Origin: Flammeovirga agarivorans
GTDB lineage: Bacteria; Bacteroidota; Bacteroidia; Cytophagales; Flammeovirgaceae
Assembly: GCF_012641475.1 (NCBI RefSeq)
Contig: NZ_JABAIL010000005.1
Location: 124,001-188,000, forward strand
Direction: 5' to 3'
DNA length: 64,000 nucleotides
Both the position numbers and the translations under genes were made by a program. Shown here one piece after another: positions 26,445 through 35,552 of the stretch (its first letter is position 1; each line of letters begins with the position of its first letter). The notes under the pieces were generated by a model. It saw only the letters and a program-made list of their open reading frames with translations. It was not told where the DNA came from and searched no databases.

Positions 26445-27119
26445 ATGGGCAATATTAAGATTATAGAAACCAACGATGGATCCAGTTCATTGTTTAATGA
26501 AGTACTGAACGAGACATATCACTCTTCACATGGAGCATTGACAGAATCTAGATATGTTTTTATCAAATCAGGTTTTGAAGCTATTTATGAAGGGAAAGAA
26601 GAAGTAAATATCTTGGAAGTAGGAATGGGTACAGGATTAAATGCTATTCTTATGATAGAACAGGCACTGCTTCATCCCCATGTAAAGATCAATTATACTA
26701 CCCTAGAACCTTTTCCTTTGTCTTCAGATTTGATTGATGGTTTAAATTATAAATCACTCTTATCTGAAGAGCTTACACCGTATTTCGAGGAACTTCACTC
26801 TTGTGAGTGGGAAAAGGAAGTATCGATCTTACCTAATTTTACCATCATTAAAAAGGAATCTACTCTGGAAGATCTTTCAGCTGATAAAGATTATTTTCAT
26901 GTGATCTTTTTTGATGCTTTTGCTCCAAATAAACAACCTGAGGTTTGGTCTGTAGATAACTTGAAGAAAACTTACAACTACACGGCTCAAGAAGGCATAT
27001 TTGTTACATATTGTGCAAAAGGACAGCTTAGGAGAGATTTGGTAGAGGTAGGATATGAGGTAGAAAGATATCCAGGCCCTCCTGGTAAAAGAGAAATGCT
27101 AAGAGGTTGGAAAAAATAG
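26445..27119 (+). CDS. mnmD: tRNA mnm5s2U34 methyltransferase, MnmD-like
   Basis: A 224-residue SAM-dependent methyltransferase of the DUF752/MnmC N-terminal family occurring without the FAD domain, as in MnmD. It would complete the 5-methylaminomethyl-2-thiouridine modification at the tRNA wobble position. The SAM motif ILEVGMGTGLNAIL is near 57-70; the family motif FFDAFAPNKQPEVWS is near 159; ending with GPPGKREMLRGWK. The early segment NETYHSSHGALTESRYVFI is also conserved. It lies 4 bases upstream of nadD, so both are in one transcript. Confidence 0.9.
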   Translation: MGNIKIIETNDGSSSLFNEVLNETYHSSHGALTESRYVFIKSGFEAIYEGKEEVNILEVGMGTGLNAILMIEQALLHPHVKINYTTLEPFPLSSDLIDGLNYKSLLSEELTPYFEELHSCEWEKEVSILPNFTIIKKESTLEDLSADKDYFHVIFFDAFAPNKQPEVWSVDNLKKTYNYTAQEGIFVTYCAKGQLRRDLVEVGYEVERYPGPPGKREMLRGWKK

Positions 27120-27123
27120 GATC

Positions 27124-27702
27124 ATGAGAAAAACAGGTTTATTCTTTGGGTCATTTAACCCTATTCATGTTGGTCATTTAATTTTGGCAAATGCGATGGT
27201 TCAAAGTGGAGAGGTAGATGAAGTTTGGTTTGTCGTTTCTCCTCAAAATCCATTCAAAAAGAGAAGTTCTTTATTGCATGAATTTGATCGTTTGGATATG
27301 GTAAATGCTGCAATCCAAAACAATTTTAACTTTAAGGCATCAGATATCGAATTTAGAATGCCTAAACCTAGCTATACTGTAGATACTCTAGTGTATTTAT
27401 CAGAAAAGAATCCTATGCATAATTTTAAATTGATAGTTGGGGAGGATAATTTAGCGGGGTTCAAGAAATGGAAGAATCATGAAGTGATATTAAATGATTA
27501 TGGTTTATTAGTGTATCCAAGGCCTAAGTCAAAGCCTTCAGATCTAAAAGATCATCCTCATGTAAAACTCATAGAGGCACCTATGGTAGATATTTCAGCG
27601 ACATATATTAGAAATGCTATTAAAGAGAATAAAGATATAAGATACCTTGTTCCTGAAGGGGTAAGAGAATTGATAACTAGTAAACATTTCTACCAAGACT
27701 AA
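27124..27702 (+). CDS. nadD: Nicotinate-nucleotide adenylyltransferase
   Basis: A 192-residue enzyme that joins ATP and nicotinate mononucleotide to give deamido-NAD. The nucleotidyltransferase motifs are intact: GSFNPIHVGH at 9-18 with HVGH, and ISATYIRNAI near 157-166 in place of the usual ISSTxIR. The length is typical of NadD. It follows mnmD after four bases. A strong bidirectional terminator comes straight after. Confidence 0.95.
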   Translation: MRKTGLFFGSFNPIHVGHLILANAMVQSGEVDEVWFVVSPQNPFKKRSSLLHEFDRLDMVNAAIQNNFNFKASDIEFRMPKPSYTVDTLVYLSEKNPMHNFKLIVGEDNLAGFKKWKNHEVILNDYGLLVYPRPKSKPSDLKDHPHVKLIEAPMVDISATYIRNAIKENKDIRYLVPEGVRELITSKHFYQD

Positions 27703-27705
27703 AAC

Positions 27706-27751
27706 AAAAAAAGGATTCCATATCTGAATATTGATATGGAATCCTTTTTTT
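27706..27751. terminator. Bidirectional terminator between nadD and the M1 aminopeptidase gene
   Basis: A perfect 19-bp stem starting AAAAAAAGGATTCCATATC, eight-base loop, T runs on both strands. Confidence 0.9.
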
Positions 27752-27774
27752 ATTTGAAAAGAATAGGATTACAA

Positions 27775-30378
27775 TTAATACCCTTGTTCGGACAACATCT
27801 GTTTTACATCGTCATTTTTCTCCGCATTAATAGCTTCTGTTACTCTATTCTTAATAGCTTCATTATCTAATAAAGGACTTACAGCTTGGTAAGCTGCAAT
27901 TTTGGTGTTAGTACTAGAACCTTTATTCGTTGCATATTTTAAAATAATATCGGCTGCTTTTTCTTTATCCTCGTCAGTTTTTAATGTCAATATATATCCT
28001 GTCATAGATCTGAACATATATTGTCTAAACTGATCATTCATTTCTGTCAGTTTCTTATCGAACCAATCTAGTTTGCCTTCTACAGCAAGGTCTGTATAGA
28101 TTAACGAAAGTACAAAAACGATATTAGGGTTTTTAGCATCTTCAAATTGTTCTGCTTTTGGTAGAATACTAGGTCCTTCTATTGAAGATGAAGCATACAA
28201 TGCTGTAGCTACAACAGCATAAGAGCTATCATTCATTGCGATTTTTGCTGTTTCGATAAATTGTTCATCAATACTGCTCAATACACTAAGTGCAGTTGCT
28301 CTCACAGATGCGTTATCATCCTTTAGTACCATCGTACGCATTTTCTTTACTACCTCAGAAATATCTCCTGTACCTTGGTACTGATCAAATACGGCTACTG
28401 TTGTTTCTCTAATACCCCAGAACTTATCATCCATAAAAGTCAATAAAGTTGGAATAACAGAAGTATCAGCAACAATAGACTCTCCTAACTTTTCAATTGC
28501 TTCTACTCTATGCATTACATTTTCAGCATATTTAGCTTGAAGTGTATAAGCTTGTGGTGATTTAGAGTGGTCAAAAACTCCAGGAATGATATGATCGGGA
28601 TCAAAGATGACTAGATCAGGTTGTTGATCAAACATAAATTGGAATGTTTCTGATGCTTTTGTGATCGTCATTTTTCTTTCTTCCGATTTACCATCATTCC
28701 ACCAGAATTTCACTTTAGTCGGTATTCTGTAGATTGGAGTATATTCTGGATCTTGTTGTTGTTGAACTAATAGTTTTACTTTTCCATCAACATAAGAATC
28801 TTTGATGTAAAAATCAGGATGGCCTGCACTCATAAACCACTGATTAAAGAACCAGTTTAAATCTTGTCCTGTAACTTCTTCAAAGGCAAGTCTAAGGTTG
28901 GCAATTTCTGCAGCTTTAAATTCATTGGATTTTAAATAAATAGAAGCCCCTTTAAAGAAGGCATCATCCCCGATTGTATTTCTAAATAAATTTAAGATAT
29001 ACCCACCCTTAGCATAAGAATGACTATCGAACATATCTTCTCTATTGATGTAATGATACCTGATCAGAGGTTCTTGCTTAGTTTCAGATTCATATAGATA
29101 ACTTTCTAGTTCAGACTGTAACGCAAAATCTGCTTCATCTTTTCCATTCTTGTATTCTCTCCATAGATATTCACTATAGTTCGCCCAAGATTCATTTAAC
29201 GGAAGATTTGCCCAAGATTCAGTGGTTACTAAGTCTCCAAACCAATGGTGGAATAACTCGTGAGCAACGATAAAATCCCAATCCTGATCTAGCTTTTCTC
29301 TATCATCGACTTGTACAGACTCCATAAATGTTGAGGCTGTTGTATTTTCCATAGCACCAGACACAAAATCACGGATGATAATTTGTGAATATTTAGCCCA
29401 AGGGAAAGGATAGTCAAAACGGTTGGAGAAGTATTCCATCATTTCAGGAGTACTACCAAAGATTGTTCTGGCGTACTTTTCATAAGCTGGTTCTACATAA
29501 TAACTAACCTCTTTTCCTCTCCATTCATCTTTCACAACAGCAAAGTCACCAACAGCCATCATTGCTAAGTATACAGAGTGTGGTAGTTCTTGTTTCCAAT
29601 GATCTGTTCTAGTACCATCACTGTTTTTTTGTTGTGATACTAATTTACCATTCGATAAAGTGACATATTTATCCTGTACAGTCATAAAGATATCTTGCTT
29701 CATCTTTACATTAGGGTGATCGAATGTAGGGAACCAGCATGAGTTGGCTTGGGTTTCACCTTGTGTCCAAATCTGTTGTGGTTTTCCTATTTCATCACCT
29801 AATGGATTGATAAAATATAAACCTTTATCATCAGTGATAGCTTCACTACCATGAGACTGTCTTTCGTTAGGTTTTGCAGTGTAAACAATATGTAGGTGAC
29901 AAGTTTCATCACTACTATATTCTTTATCTAAAGCTATATTTAGTTGTAAACTATCGTAGGTGTACTCAAGAGCCGTAATTGACTTATTCTGTTTATCTAC
30001 AAGCTCGATTTTATGTATATCGAAGTGTTTGGCATCAAGGATAATATCACTTTGTGGATAAAAATACGGTTGTAATGTAATAACAGCATCTCCATTCATA
30101 TGCTGTTTCTCCCAGTTAAAGCTCACTTTTAATTGTGTATGAAGGATCTTAAATGCTTGATCATATGCAGCATGATAAGGTCCTTTCTTTGCTACCCATT
30201 CCGGGGTTTGGTCAACATTTTCTTGTGTAGTAGTATCTTCAATAAGTATAGTTTCATCTATTTGGGCTTGGCCGATATCACTTTGACCATTTGCAGCAGG
30301 CTGTGTAGTTTTACAGGCTTGCATTGTAGACCCTAATAGTATAGCACTTATTACGGCATGTTTGTAATTAAAGATCAT
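27775..30378 (-). CDS. M1 family metallo-aminopeptidase, lipoprotein
   Basis: An 867-residue zinc aminopeptidase. The signal ends at MQAC with lipid-modified Cys22, so it is membrane-anchored in the envelope. The substrate-binding SGAMENTTAST is near 342, zinc motif HELFHHWFGDL near 372 (HExxH), and the third ligand in NESWANYSEY. The C-terminal part from about 610 consists of HEAT-like helical repeats, as in cold-active and Bacteroidota M1 enzymes. It would trim N-terminal residues of imported peptides. It stands alone on the minus strand. Confidence 0.92.
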   Translation of the reverse strand: MIFNYKHAVISAILLGSTMQACKTTQPAANGQSDIGQAQIDETILIEDTTTQENVDQTPEWVAKKGPYHAAYDQAFKILHTQLKVSFNWEKQHMNGDAVITLQPYFYPQSDIILDAKHFDIHKIELVDKQNKSITALEYTYDSLQLNIALDKEYSSDETCHLHIVYTAKPNERQSHGSEAITDDKGLYFINPLGDEIGKPQQIWTQGETQANSCWFPTFDHPNVKMKQDIFMTVQDKYVTLSNGKLVSQQKNSDGTRTDHWKQELPHSVYLAMMAVGDFAVVKDEWRGKEVSYYVEPAYEKYARTIFGSTPEMMEYFSNRFDYPFPWAKYSQIIIRDFVSGAMENTTASTFMESVQVDDREKLDQDWDFIVAHELFHHWFGDLVTTESWANLPLNESWANYSEYLWREYKNGKDEADFALQSELESYLYESETKQEPLIRYHYINREDMFDSHSYAKGGYILNLFRNTIGDDAFFKGASIYLKSNEFKAAEIANLRLAFEEVTGQDLNWFFNQWFMSAGHPDFYIKDSYVDGKVKLLVQQQQDPEYTPIYRIPTKVKFWWNDGKSEERKMTITKASETFQFMFDQQPDLVIFDPDHIIPGVFDHSKSPQAYTLQAKYAENVMHRVEAIEKLGESIVADTSVIPTLLTFMDDKFWGIRETTVAVFDQYQGTGDISEVVKKMRTMVLKDDNASVRATALSVLSSIDEQFIETAKIAMNDSSYAVVATALYASSSIEGPSILPKAEQFEDAKNPNIVFVLSLIYTDLAVEGKLDWFDKKLTEMNDQFRQYMFRSMTGYILTLKTDEDKEKAADIILKYATNKGSSTNTKIAAYQAVSPLLDNEAIKNRVTEAINAEKNDDVKQMLSEQGY

Positions 30379-30621
30379 ATGTAATTATTTGATGATATAA
30401 AGTTCACTAGAACTTTTTCGAGTTTTTTCTTTAAATCGTATTGAAAATACTTCAGAAAATCGAGAGTATTAAAGATATTGATAGAGAATATGACAAAATA
30501 GGTACAAATCATTTAATTAATATTCGATTTTCCTTTTTCAACCTTATAAAACTGACAATTTGTCGATGATCAAACACATGGGTCGCTTATTGGTGATCAG
30601 ATAAACAAAAACATAAAAACT

Positions 30622-31170
30622 ATGGAAAAGAAATTTAGATCAACTACCGTCCTTGCTATTAAAAAGGATGGACAGGTAGCATTAGGAGCAGACGGACAAG
30701 CTACTTTTGGAAATACAGTAGCAAAAAGCAATGTAAAAAAAGTCAGAACTTTAATGGGTGGTAAAATTCTTTGTGGATTTGCTGGATCAACTGCTGACGC
30801 ATTTACTTTAATGGAACGTTTCCAAGAGAAATTAAACGCTTTTGGAGAGTCAAATATGAAGAGAGCTGCTATCGAATTAGCAAAGGATTGGAGAACTGAC
30901 CGTTATTTAAGAAAATTAGAAGCAATGATGATCGTTGCAGATAAAAATGATGTTTTAATCATTTCTGGTACTGGTGATGTTATTGAACCAGACCATGATA
31001 TTGCAGCTATTGGATCGGGTAGTATGTACGCTCAGTCGGCAGCATTAGCATTAAAGAAGCATGCTCCAGACTTAACAGCAGAGGAAATGGTAAGAGAAGG
31101 CCTTAGTATTGCCGCTGATATCTGTATCTATACGAACCACAATTTTGTGATTGATACTGTAAAGCAATAA
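30622..31170 (+). CDS. hslV: ATP-dependent protease proteolytic subunit HslV
   Basis: A 182-residue N-terminal-nucleophile threonine protease, the peptidase half of HslUV (ClpQY). Aligning TTVLAIKKDGQVALGADGQA with the E. coli start TTIVSVRR puts the catalytic Thr at position 8, so the Bacteroidota protein keeps a seven-residue propeptide (MEKKFRS) that must be removed. The GxxGQAT segment and the GSGSMYAQSAALAL stretch are conserved. HslU is not next door in this window. A PLP enzyme gene begins nine bases downstream. Confidence 0.93.
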   Translation: MEKKFRSTTVLAIKKDGQVALGADGQATFGNTVAKSNVKKVRTLMGGKILCGFAGSTADAFTLMERFQEKLNAFGESNMKRAAIELAKDWRTDRYLRKLEAMMIVADKNDVLIISGTGDVIEPDHDIAAIGSGSMYAQSAALALKKHAPDLTAEEMVREGLSIAADICIYTNHNFVIDTVKQ

Positions 31171-31179
31171 ATATTAGAC

Positions 31180-32076
31180 ATGGAAAGTTTACCTAAGGAA
31201 AACACTCCCATGCAAGAAATAAAGGACCCTGTTCTCATCGAGAATGGGGTTCGTCTTTTTGTAAAGCGTGACGATTTAACCCATCCGGAAGTATCGGGAA
31301 ATAAATGGAGAAAACTGAAGTATAATCTTTTAAAAGCTAAAGAAGACGGATATGATACAATTTTGACATTTGGAGGTGCTTATTCTAATCATATTCATGC
31401 TTTTGCCGCAGCAGGTAAGTTATATGGTTTAAAGACGATTGGTGTAATTAGAGGAGAAGAACACCTTCCTTTAAATCCAACTTTAGCTTTTGCAAAATCA
31501 CAAGGAATGCAGTTAACTTATTTAGACCGTACTTCATTCCGTGACTATCGTTCTGCTATACCTCAATTAAAAAATACTTTTGGAGACTTTTATATGGCTC
31601 CCATGGGAGGTTCAAATGATTTAGCGTTAGCTGGCGTTGCAGAGTTAGGAGAAGAATTAAATCAATTTGATCACAACATTGATTACTTATGCGCAGCTTG
31701 TGGTACCGGAGGTACTTTGGCAGGTTTGATCACTTCAATATCAAGCGAAACAAAAGTAATAGGTTTTCCTGCTCTAAAAGGTGGTGATTTTCTTTATGAA
31801 GATATCAATGAATTTATTTCATCAGTGAAAGGCAGAAACAGCTTTCCAGAATGGACATTAAACTTGGAGTATCATTTTGGTGGATATGCCAAAAAGAAAC
31901 CTGAATTAATGGAGTTTATGGCACTTTTTAATCAAAAATATAACATCGAGCTCGAGCGTATTTATACAGGAAAAATGATGTTTGGAGTATTTGATATGAT
32001 TAAAAAAGGATTATTTCCAAAAGGATCAAATATAGTAGCATTACATTCTGGAGGTTTACAGATTAATAGGTCGTAG
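31180..32076 (+). CDS. PLP-dependent 1-aminocyclopropane-1-carboxylate deaminase/D-cysteine desulfhydrase family enzyme
   Basis: A 298-residue fold-type II PLP enzyme. The Schiff-base lysine is Lys42 in SGNKWRKLKYN, followed by GGAYSNHIHA (phosphate and substrate contacts) and AACGTGGTLAG (PLP phosphate-binding loop). The family includes ACC deaminase and D-cysteine desulfhydrase; sequence alone does not decide the substrate, and D-cysteine is the more usual one in Bacteroidota. It starts nine bases after hslV and is presumably cotranscribed. Confidence 0.85.
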   Translation: MESLPKENTPMQEIKDPVLIENGVRLFVKRDDLTHPEVSGNKWRKLKYNLLKAKEDGYDTILTFGGAYSNHIHAFAAAGKLYGLKTIGVIRGEEHLPLNPTLAFAKSQGMQLTYLDRTSFRDYRSAIPQLKNTFGDFYMAPMGGSNDLALAGVAELGEELNQFDHNIDYLCAACGTGGTLAGLITSISSETKVIGFPALKGGDFLYEDINEFISSVKGRNSFPEWTLNLEYHFGGYAKKKPELMEFMALFNQKYNIELERIYTGKMMFGVFDMIKKGLFPKGSNIVALHSGGLQINRS

Positions 32077-32265
32077 AATATTGGTTTTGATAGTGTTAAA
32101 AGCTGTTTTTCTACCTTTAAAACTTGTTTTTTTGATAAAATTAACATATTTTAAACTTATTGGAAAAACAAAGTAAATATTACATACAAGGGTCAAATAA
32201 AAAGTATCTGACACTGCTAAAAAACGTATAAGGCTATAGAAGTCACAACCAAAAAACACACTATC

Positions 32266-32649
32266 ATGAAAACTACATTCTTATTCACTACACTATTATT
32301 GGCATCTTCTTTATTATTCGCTCAGAATAAGGAACTAGAAAAAATCAACGCTCAAGAGTATTCGCATGAGGAATATTCAGTATTAGAATCTTTAGGTCCA
32401 CATTATGTTCAAAACTTAGAGCATACATTAGATGAATTGGATTGGGGGATTACTAATTACAATGAAAACGAAGCTTTGAAAGATGAAATCACAAAAGTAT
32501 CTGAAGTATACGTATATAGTTCAGAGGATTTTAGGTTAGTTCATTACCATAATGGAGATGTGCATGATGTTGATTTAGACCAAATTGCACAAAAAGCAGA
32601 TTTGATCATGTCTTCCGAAGGAACATATTATTATGTTTTAAGAGATTAG
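32266..32649 (+). CDS. Small secreted hypothetical protein
   Basis: A 127-residue protein with a clear signal peptide (MKTTFLFTTLLLASSLLFAQ, cleavage after AQ). The mature part is acidic (LESLGPHYVQNLEHTLDELDWGITNYNENEA), without cysteines. I recognise no family; its function is unknown. It stands alone with a terminator-like hairpin downstream. Confidence 0.6.
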   Translation: MKTTFLFTTLLLASSLLFAQNKELEKINAQEYSHEEYSVLESLGPHYVQNLEHTLDELDWGITNYNENEALKDEITKVSEVYVYSSEDFRLVHYHNGDVHDVDLDQIAQKADLIMSSEGTYYYVLRD

Positions 32650-32682
32650 ATAACTAATTACACACCACATTTTATGTGTTTT

Positions 32683-32708
32683 AAGGCAATCTGTAGTAGG
32701 ATTGCCTT
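32683..32708 (+). terminator. Hairpin terminator after the small secreted protein
   Basis: Perfect 9-bp stem AAGGCAATC / GATTGCCTT with an 8-base loop; the tail is AT-rich rather than a pure T run, so the call is moderate. Confidence 0.55.
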
Positions 32709-32853
32709 ATTATTTTCTAAAAACTTTAAAGGAAGTGGTAAACTATAAATGAATCTTCTAAATTTGCAGTCGAAGAATGTTTAAGTTCAGAGGCATTACT
32801 TCTGTCCTTAAGTATTGGAATTCATTAGATAGTGTACCACAAATAATATACTG

Positions 32854-33777
32854 ATGTCTTCAGTTAAAATCTTTTCAGCTTCGGGAACGGAGTATCTCGC
32901 GAGCAAAATCGCACACTCTTATGGTAAATCCTTAGGAGATGTTGTTCTACAACGCTTTAGTGATGGCGAAATCTCAACTCACTTTAATGAATCAGTAAGA
33001 GGTTGCGATGTATTTATCATCCAATCTACTTGTCCTCCAGCTGACAACCTACTAGAACTACTTTTACTAATTGATGCTGCAAAAAGAGCATCAGCTTCTA
33101 CTGTTACTGTATTGCTTCCATACTTTGGATATGCTCGTCAGGACAGAAAAGACAAGCCAAGAGTAGGTATCGGTGCTAAATTGATAGCAAATCTTTTAAC
33201 AGCATCTGGTGCGACGAGAGTAGTTACTTGCGAATTGCATGCTGACCAAATCCAAGGTTTCTTCGATATTCCTGTAGTTCACCTACAATCATCACCTATT
33301 TTTGTTCCTTACATTGAAAGCTTAGGTCTTGATAATCTTACTTTTGCTTCTCCAGACGTAGGAGGTGCTAAAAGAGCAAGATCATATGCTAAGCACTTCA
33401 AGTCTGATATCGTTATGTGTGATAAGCACAGAGAGAGAGCAAACGAAGTAGCTTCAATGCAAGTGATTGGTGATGTTAAAGATAAGAACGTTATTCTAAT
33501 CGATGATTTAGTAGATACAGCAGGTACTTTATGTAATGCTGCAGAAATCATTATGGAGAAAGGAGCTAAATCTGTAAGAGCAATCTGTACACATGGTGTA
33601 TTATCAGGTCCTGCTTACGATAGAGTAGCTGCTTCTAAATTAGAAGAATTAGTAGTTACAGATACTTTACCTGTAGAAAACAGAGAAAAAGTACACGTAC
33701 TTTCTGTTGCTGAACTATTTGCAAAAGCAATCAGAAAGATTCAAGATCATGAATCAATCAGTTCTTTGTTTATCTAA
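32854..33777 (+). CDS. prs: Ribose-phosphate pyrophosphokinase
   Basis: A 307-residue PRPP synthase, which transfers the pyrophosphate of ATP to ribose-5-phosphate and feeds purine, pyrimidine, His, Trp and NAD synthesis. The flexible loop YARQDRKDKPRVG, the HADQIQGFF segment, and the PRPP-binding loop VILIDDLVDTAGTL are complete, as is the SDGEI near the N-terminus. Codon use is regular, suggesting good expression. A TAAATTTG box at 32759-32766 could be its -7 element. It is followed by a terminator. Confidence 0.97.
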   Translation: MSSVKIFSASGTEYLASKIAHSYGKSLGDVVLQRFSDGEISTHFNESVRGCDVFIIQSTCPPADNLLELLLLIDAAKRASASTVTVLLPYFGYARQDRKDKPRVGIGAKLIANLLTASGATRVVTCELHADQIQGFFDIPVVHLQSSPIFVPYIESLGLDNLTFASPDVGGAKRARSYAKHFKSDIVMCDKHRERANEVASMQVIGDVKDKNVILIDDLVDTAGTLCNAAEIIMEKGAKSVRAICTHGVLSGPAYDRVAASKLEELVVTDTLPVENREKVHVLSVAELFAKAIRKIQDHESISSLFI

Positions 33778-33802
33778 ACAAAATAGCTGAAACAATATTC
33801 TT

Positions 33803-33846
33803 AAGGCTATATTCTGACATAACTTGTTGGGGTATAGCCTTTTTTG
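33803..33846 (+). terminator. Terminator of prs
   Basis: Stem AAGGCTAT / ATAGCCTT with a long loop, followed by a T run of five or more. Confidence 0.65.
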
Positions 33847-33892
33847 TGTTAATAAGATACTAATAATCTTTTCTTTTATAATAAAAATAGTT

Positions 33893-33900
33893 TACCTTTG
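33893..33900 (+). promoter_or_regulatory. -7 promoter element of the L25 gene
   Basis: TACCTTTG matches the Bacteroidota -7 consensus; the T-rich stretch about 20 bases before could be the -33 region. The leader to the ATG is about 120 bases, long enough for regulation of ribosomal protein synthesis. Confidence 0.6.
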
Positions 33901-34026
33901 CACGCTGATTTTCCATAATAGGAGAATCTAAGTTAACATGTTTTGGGATGGGATCTACCTTCGAGAAAGGGAGGATCAAGTACCAAGGCGTTTATACATG
34001 TTTTACTTTTATAATTAAAATTTACG

Positions 34027-34602
34027 ATGAAAACAGTAGAAATCATTGGTTACAAGCGTGAGACTTTAGGTAAAAAATCTGCTAAAGACTTAAGAGCTGA
34101 AGGTTTAGCTCCATGTGTAATCTACGGTGGTGAAGAGCCAATTCACTTTGCAGTACCAATGTACTTATTCAAGGATATTATTTATACTCCTGAAGTATGT
34201 TTCGTAAACATCAACATCGAAGGTGTTGAGAAAACAGCAATTATCCAAGACTACCAATTACACCCAATCTCTGAGGTGTTATTGCATGCAGATTTCTTAG
34301 AATTAAATGAGAACAAGCCAATCAAAATGGAAGTTCCAGTAAAATTCGTTGGTTCATCTCCAGGTATGCAAATGGGTGGTAAGTTAGTTGCTAAACTTAG
34401 AAAAATTAAAGTTAAAGCACTTCCTGCTAACATGCCAGAGAACGTAGAGGTATCTATCGAAGGTTTAGAGTTAGGTAAATCAGTTCGTGTTGGTGCAATC
34501 GAAGCTAAAGATTACGAAATCTTATACAACGATTCAGTAACGGTAGGTTCAATTGCTATTCCAAGAGCATTACGTTCAGCTATGGACGCTGCAGCAGAGT
34601 AG
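34027..34602 (+). CDS. rplY: 50S ribosomal protein L25/general stress protein Ctc
   Basis: A 191-residue L25 of the long TL5/CTC type, which binds 5S rRNA. The N-terminal 5S-binding domain (EIIGYKRETLGKKSAKDLRAEG, PCVIYGG) is followed by the C-terminal beta domain typical of CTC proteins (PVKFVGSSPGMQMGGKL). Codon use is highly biased, as for other highly expressed genes. Its own promoter precedes it and a strong terminator follows. Confidence 0.95.
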   Translation: MKTVEIIGYKRETLGKKSAKDLRAEGLAPCVIYGGEEPIHFAVPMYLFKDIIYTPEVCFVNINIEGVEKTAIIQDYQLHPISEVLLHADFLELNENKPIKMEVPVKFVGSSPGMQMGGKLVAKLRKIKVKALPANMPENVEVSIEGLELGKSVRVGAIEAKDYEILYNDSVTVGSIAIPRALRSAMDAAAE

Positions 34603-34624
34603 TGATAAACTTTATCATACAGAG

Positions 34625-34657
34625 AAGAGGTATTACTCCGGTAATACCTCTTTTTTT
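34625..34657 (+). terminator. Terminator of rplY
   Basis: Perfect 12-bp stem AAGAGGTATTAC / GTAATACCTCTT with TCCG loop and T run. Confidence 0.88.
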
Positions 34658-34736
34658 GTCTGAAAATTTTTCTTATTTGCTGATTTCCAATCTTTTTTGT
34701 AAAATAACAAGTGAATACTCACTCACTAAATACTAT

Positions 34737-35549
34737 ATGCTAACCTCAGAATCATCCACTTATTTTATAGAAGTAGAAAACGGTAATATTGAATGTCTCC
34801 AATTAGGAAATGGACCTAAGCTATTAATTTGCCTTCATGGGTTTGGAGATAATGTGAACTTATTTAGAGAAATAGCCCCTGCTTGGACAGATGATTACAC
34901 TTTAGTTTCCTTTTCATTGCCGTATCATGGTAATACTGAATGGAAGCCTTCTCATTTTTCTTCTAGGAATATTCGAGAGATAATAGATTCTATTTTAAAG
35001 AAGTATGATCAAGAAAGGTTCTCTATTCTAGGATATAGTATGGGTGGAAAGATTACAATGTATTGTGTGCAGAAGTATTATTCTGATCAGATAGACCGAA
35101 TGATTCTTTGTGCATCGGATGGTTTAAAGACACATACCCTTTATGATGTATCAAAATTGCCCCGTTGGTATTTAGAGTTGATGATGATACTGATGCGTTT
35201 TCCAAAATTAATGTTCAAAGTAGTAGGTTTTATTTATAATAGAGGACTACTGTCGAAGTTTCTTTATGACTTCTTTATGAATCACTTTGAAACAGAAAAA
35301 CAGAGGAGGAGATTTTTCGGAACAGCTACTTCGTCTCGGTTTATGAAGCCAGACTTAAATAAAATAGCAGACATAGTAAATCAGAATAAAATACCTGTTG
35401 ATATGTATTTTGGTGAAAGGGATGAAGTGATATTAATAGATGGAGCTGTAAAATTTTCTAAGAAAATAAATAATGTAAGATTTTTTCAACTACAAAAAGG
35501 TCACCTTTTGATCGATGAGGATTTATGTAAGCTGATGTCTGAAAATTAA
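34737..35549 (+). CDS. Alpha/beta hydrolase
   Basis: A 270-residue alpha/beta hydrolase. The triad is nucleophile Ser101 in GYSMGG, an Asp in GERDE and His in KGHLL; the oxyanion motif is HGFGDN near 34. The substrate is not determinable; similarity is to the lipase/esterase-like or carboxylesterase branch. The frame is open further upstream, through the L25 terminator, but ATG 34737 is the first plausible start. It is convergent with the large outer-membrane gene at 35553, with only three bases between. Confidence 0.75.
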   Translation: MLTSESSTYFIEVENGNIECLQLGNGPKLLICLHGFGDNVNLFREIAPAWTDDYTLVSFSLPYHGNTEWKPSHFSSRNIREIIDSILKKYDQERFSILGYSMGGKITMYCVQKYYSDQIDRMILCASDGLKTHTLYDVSKLPRWYLELMMILMRFPKLMFKVVGFIYNRGLLSKFLYDFFMNHFETEKQRRRFFGTATSSRFMKPDLNKIADIVNQNKIPVDMYFGERDEVILIDGAVKFSKKINNVRFFQLQKGHLLIDEDLCKLMSEN

Positions 35550-35552
35550 ATA

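Noticed and set aside
34602-34736. N-terminal extension of the hydrolase frame through the L25 stop
   Set aside because: It reads through the rplY terminator, whose stem would be coding; the ATG at 34737 is more plausible.
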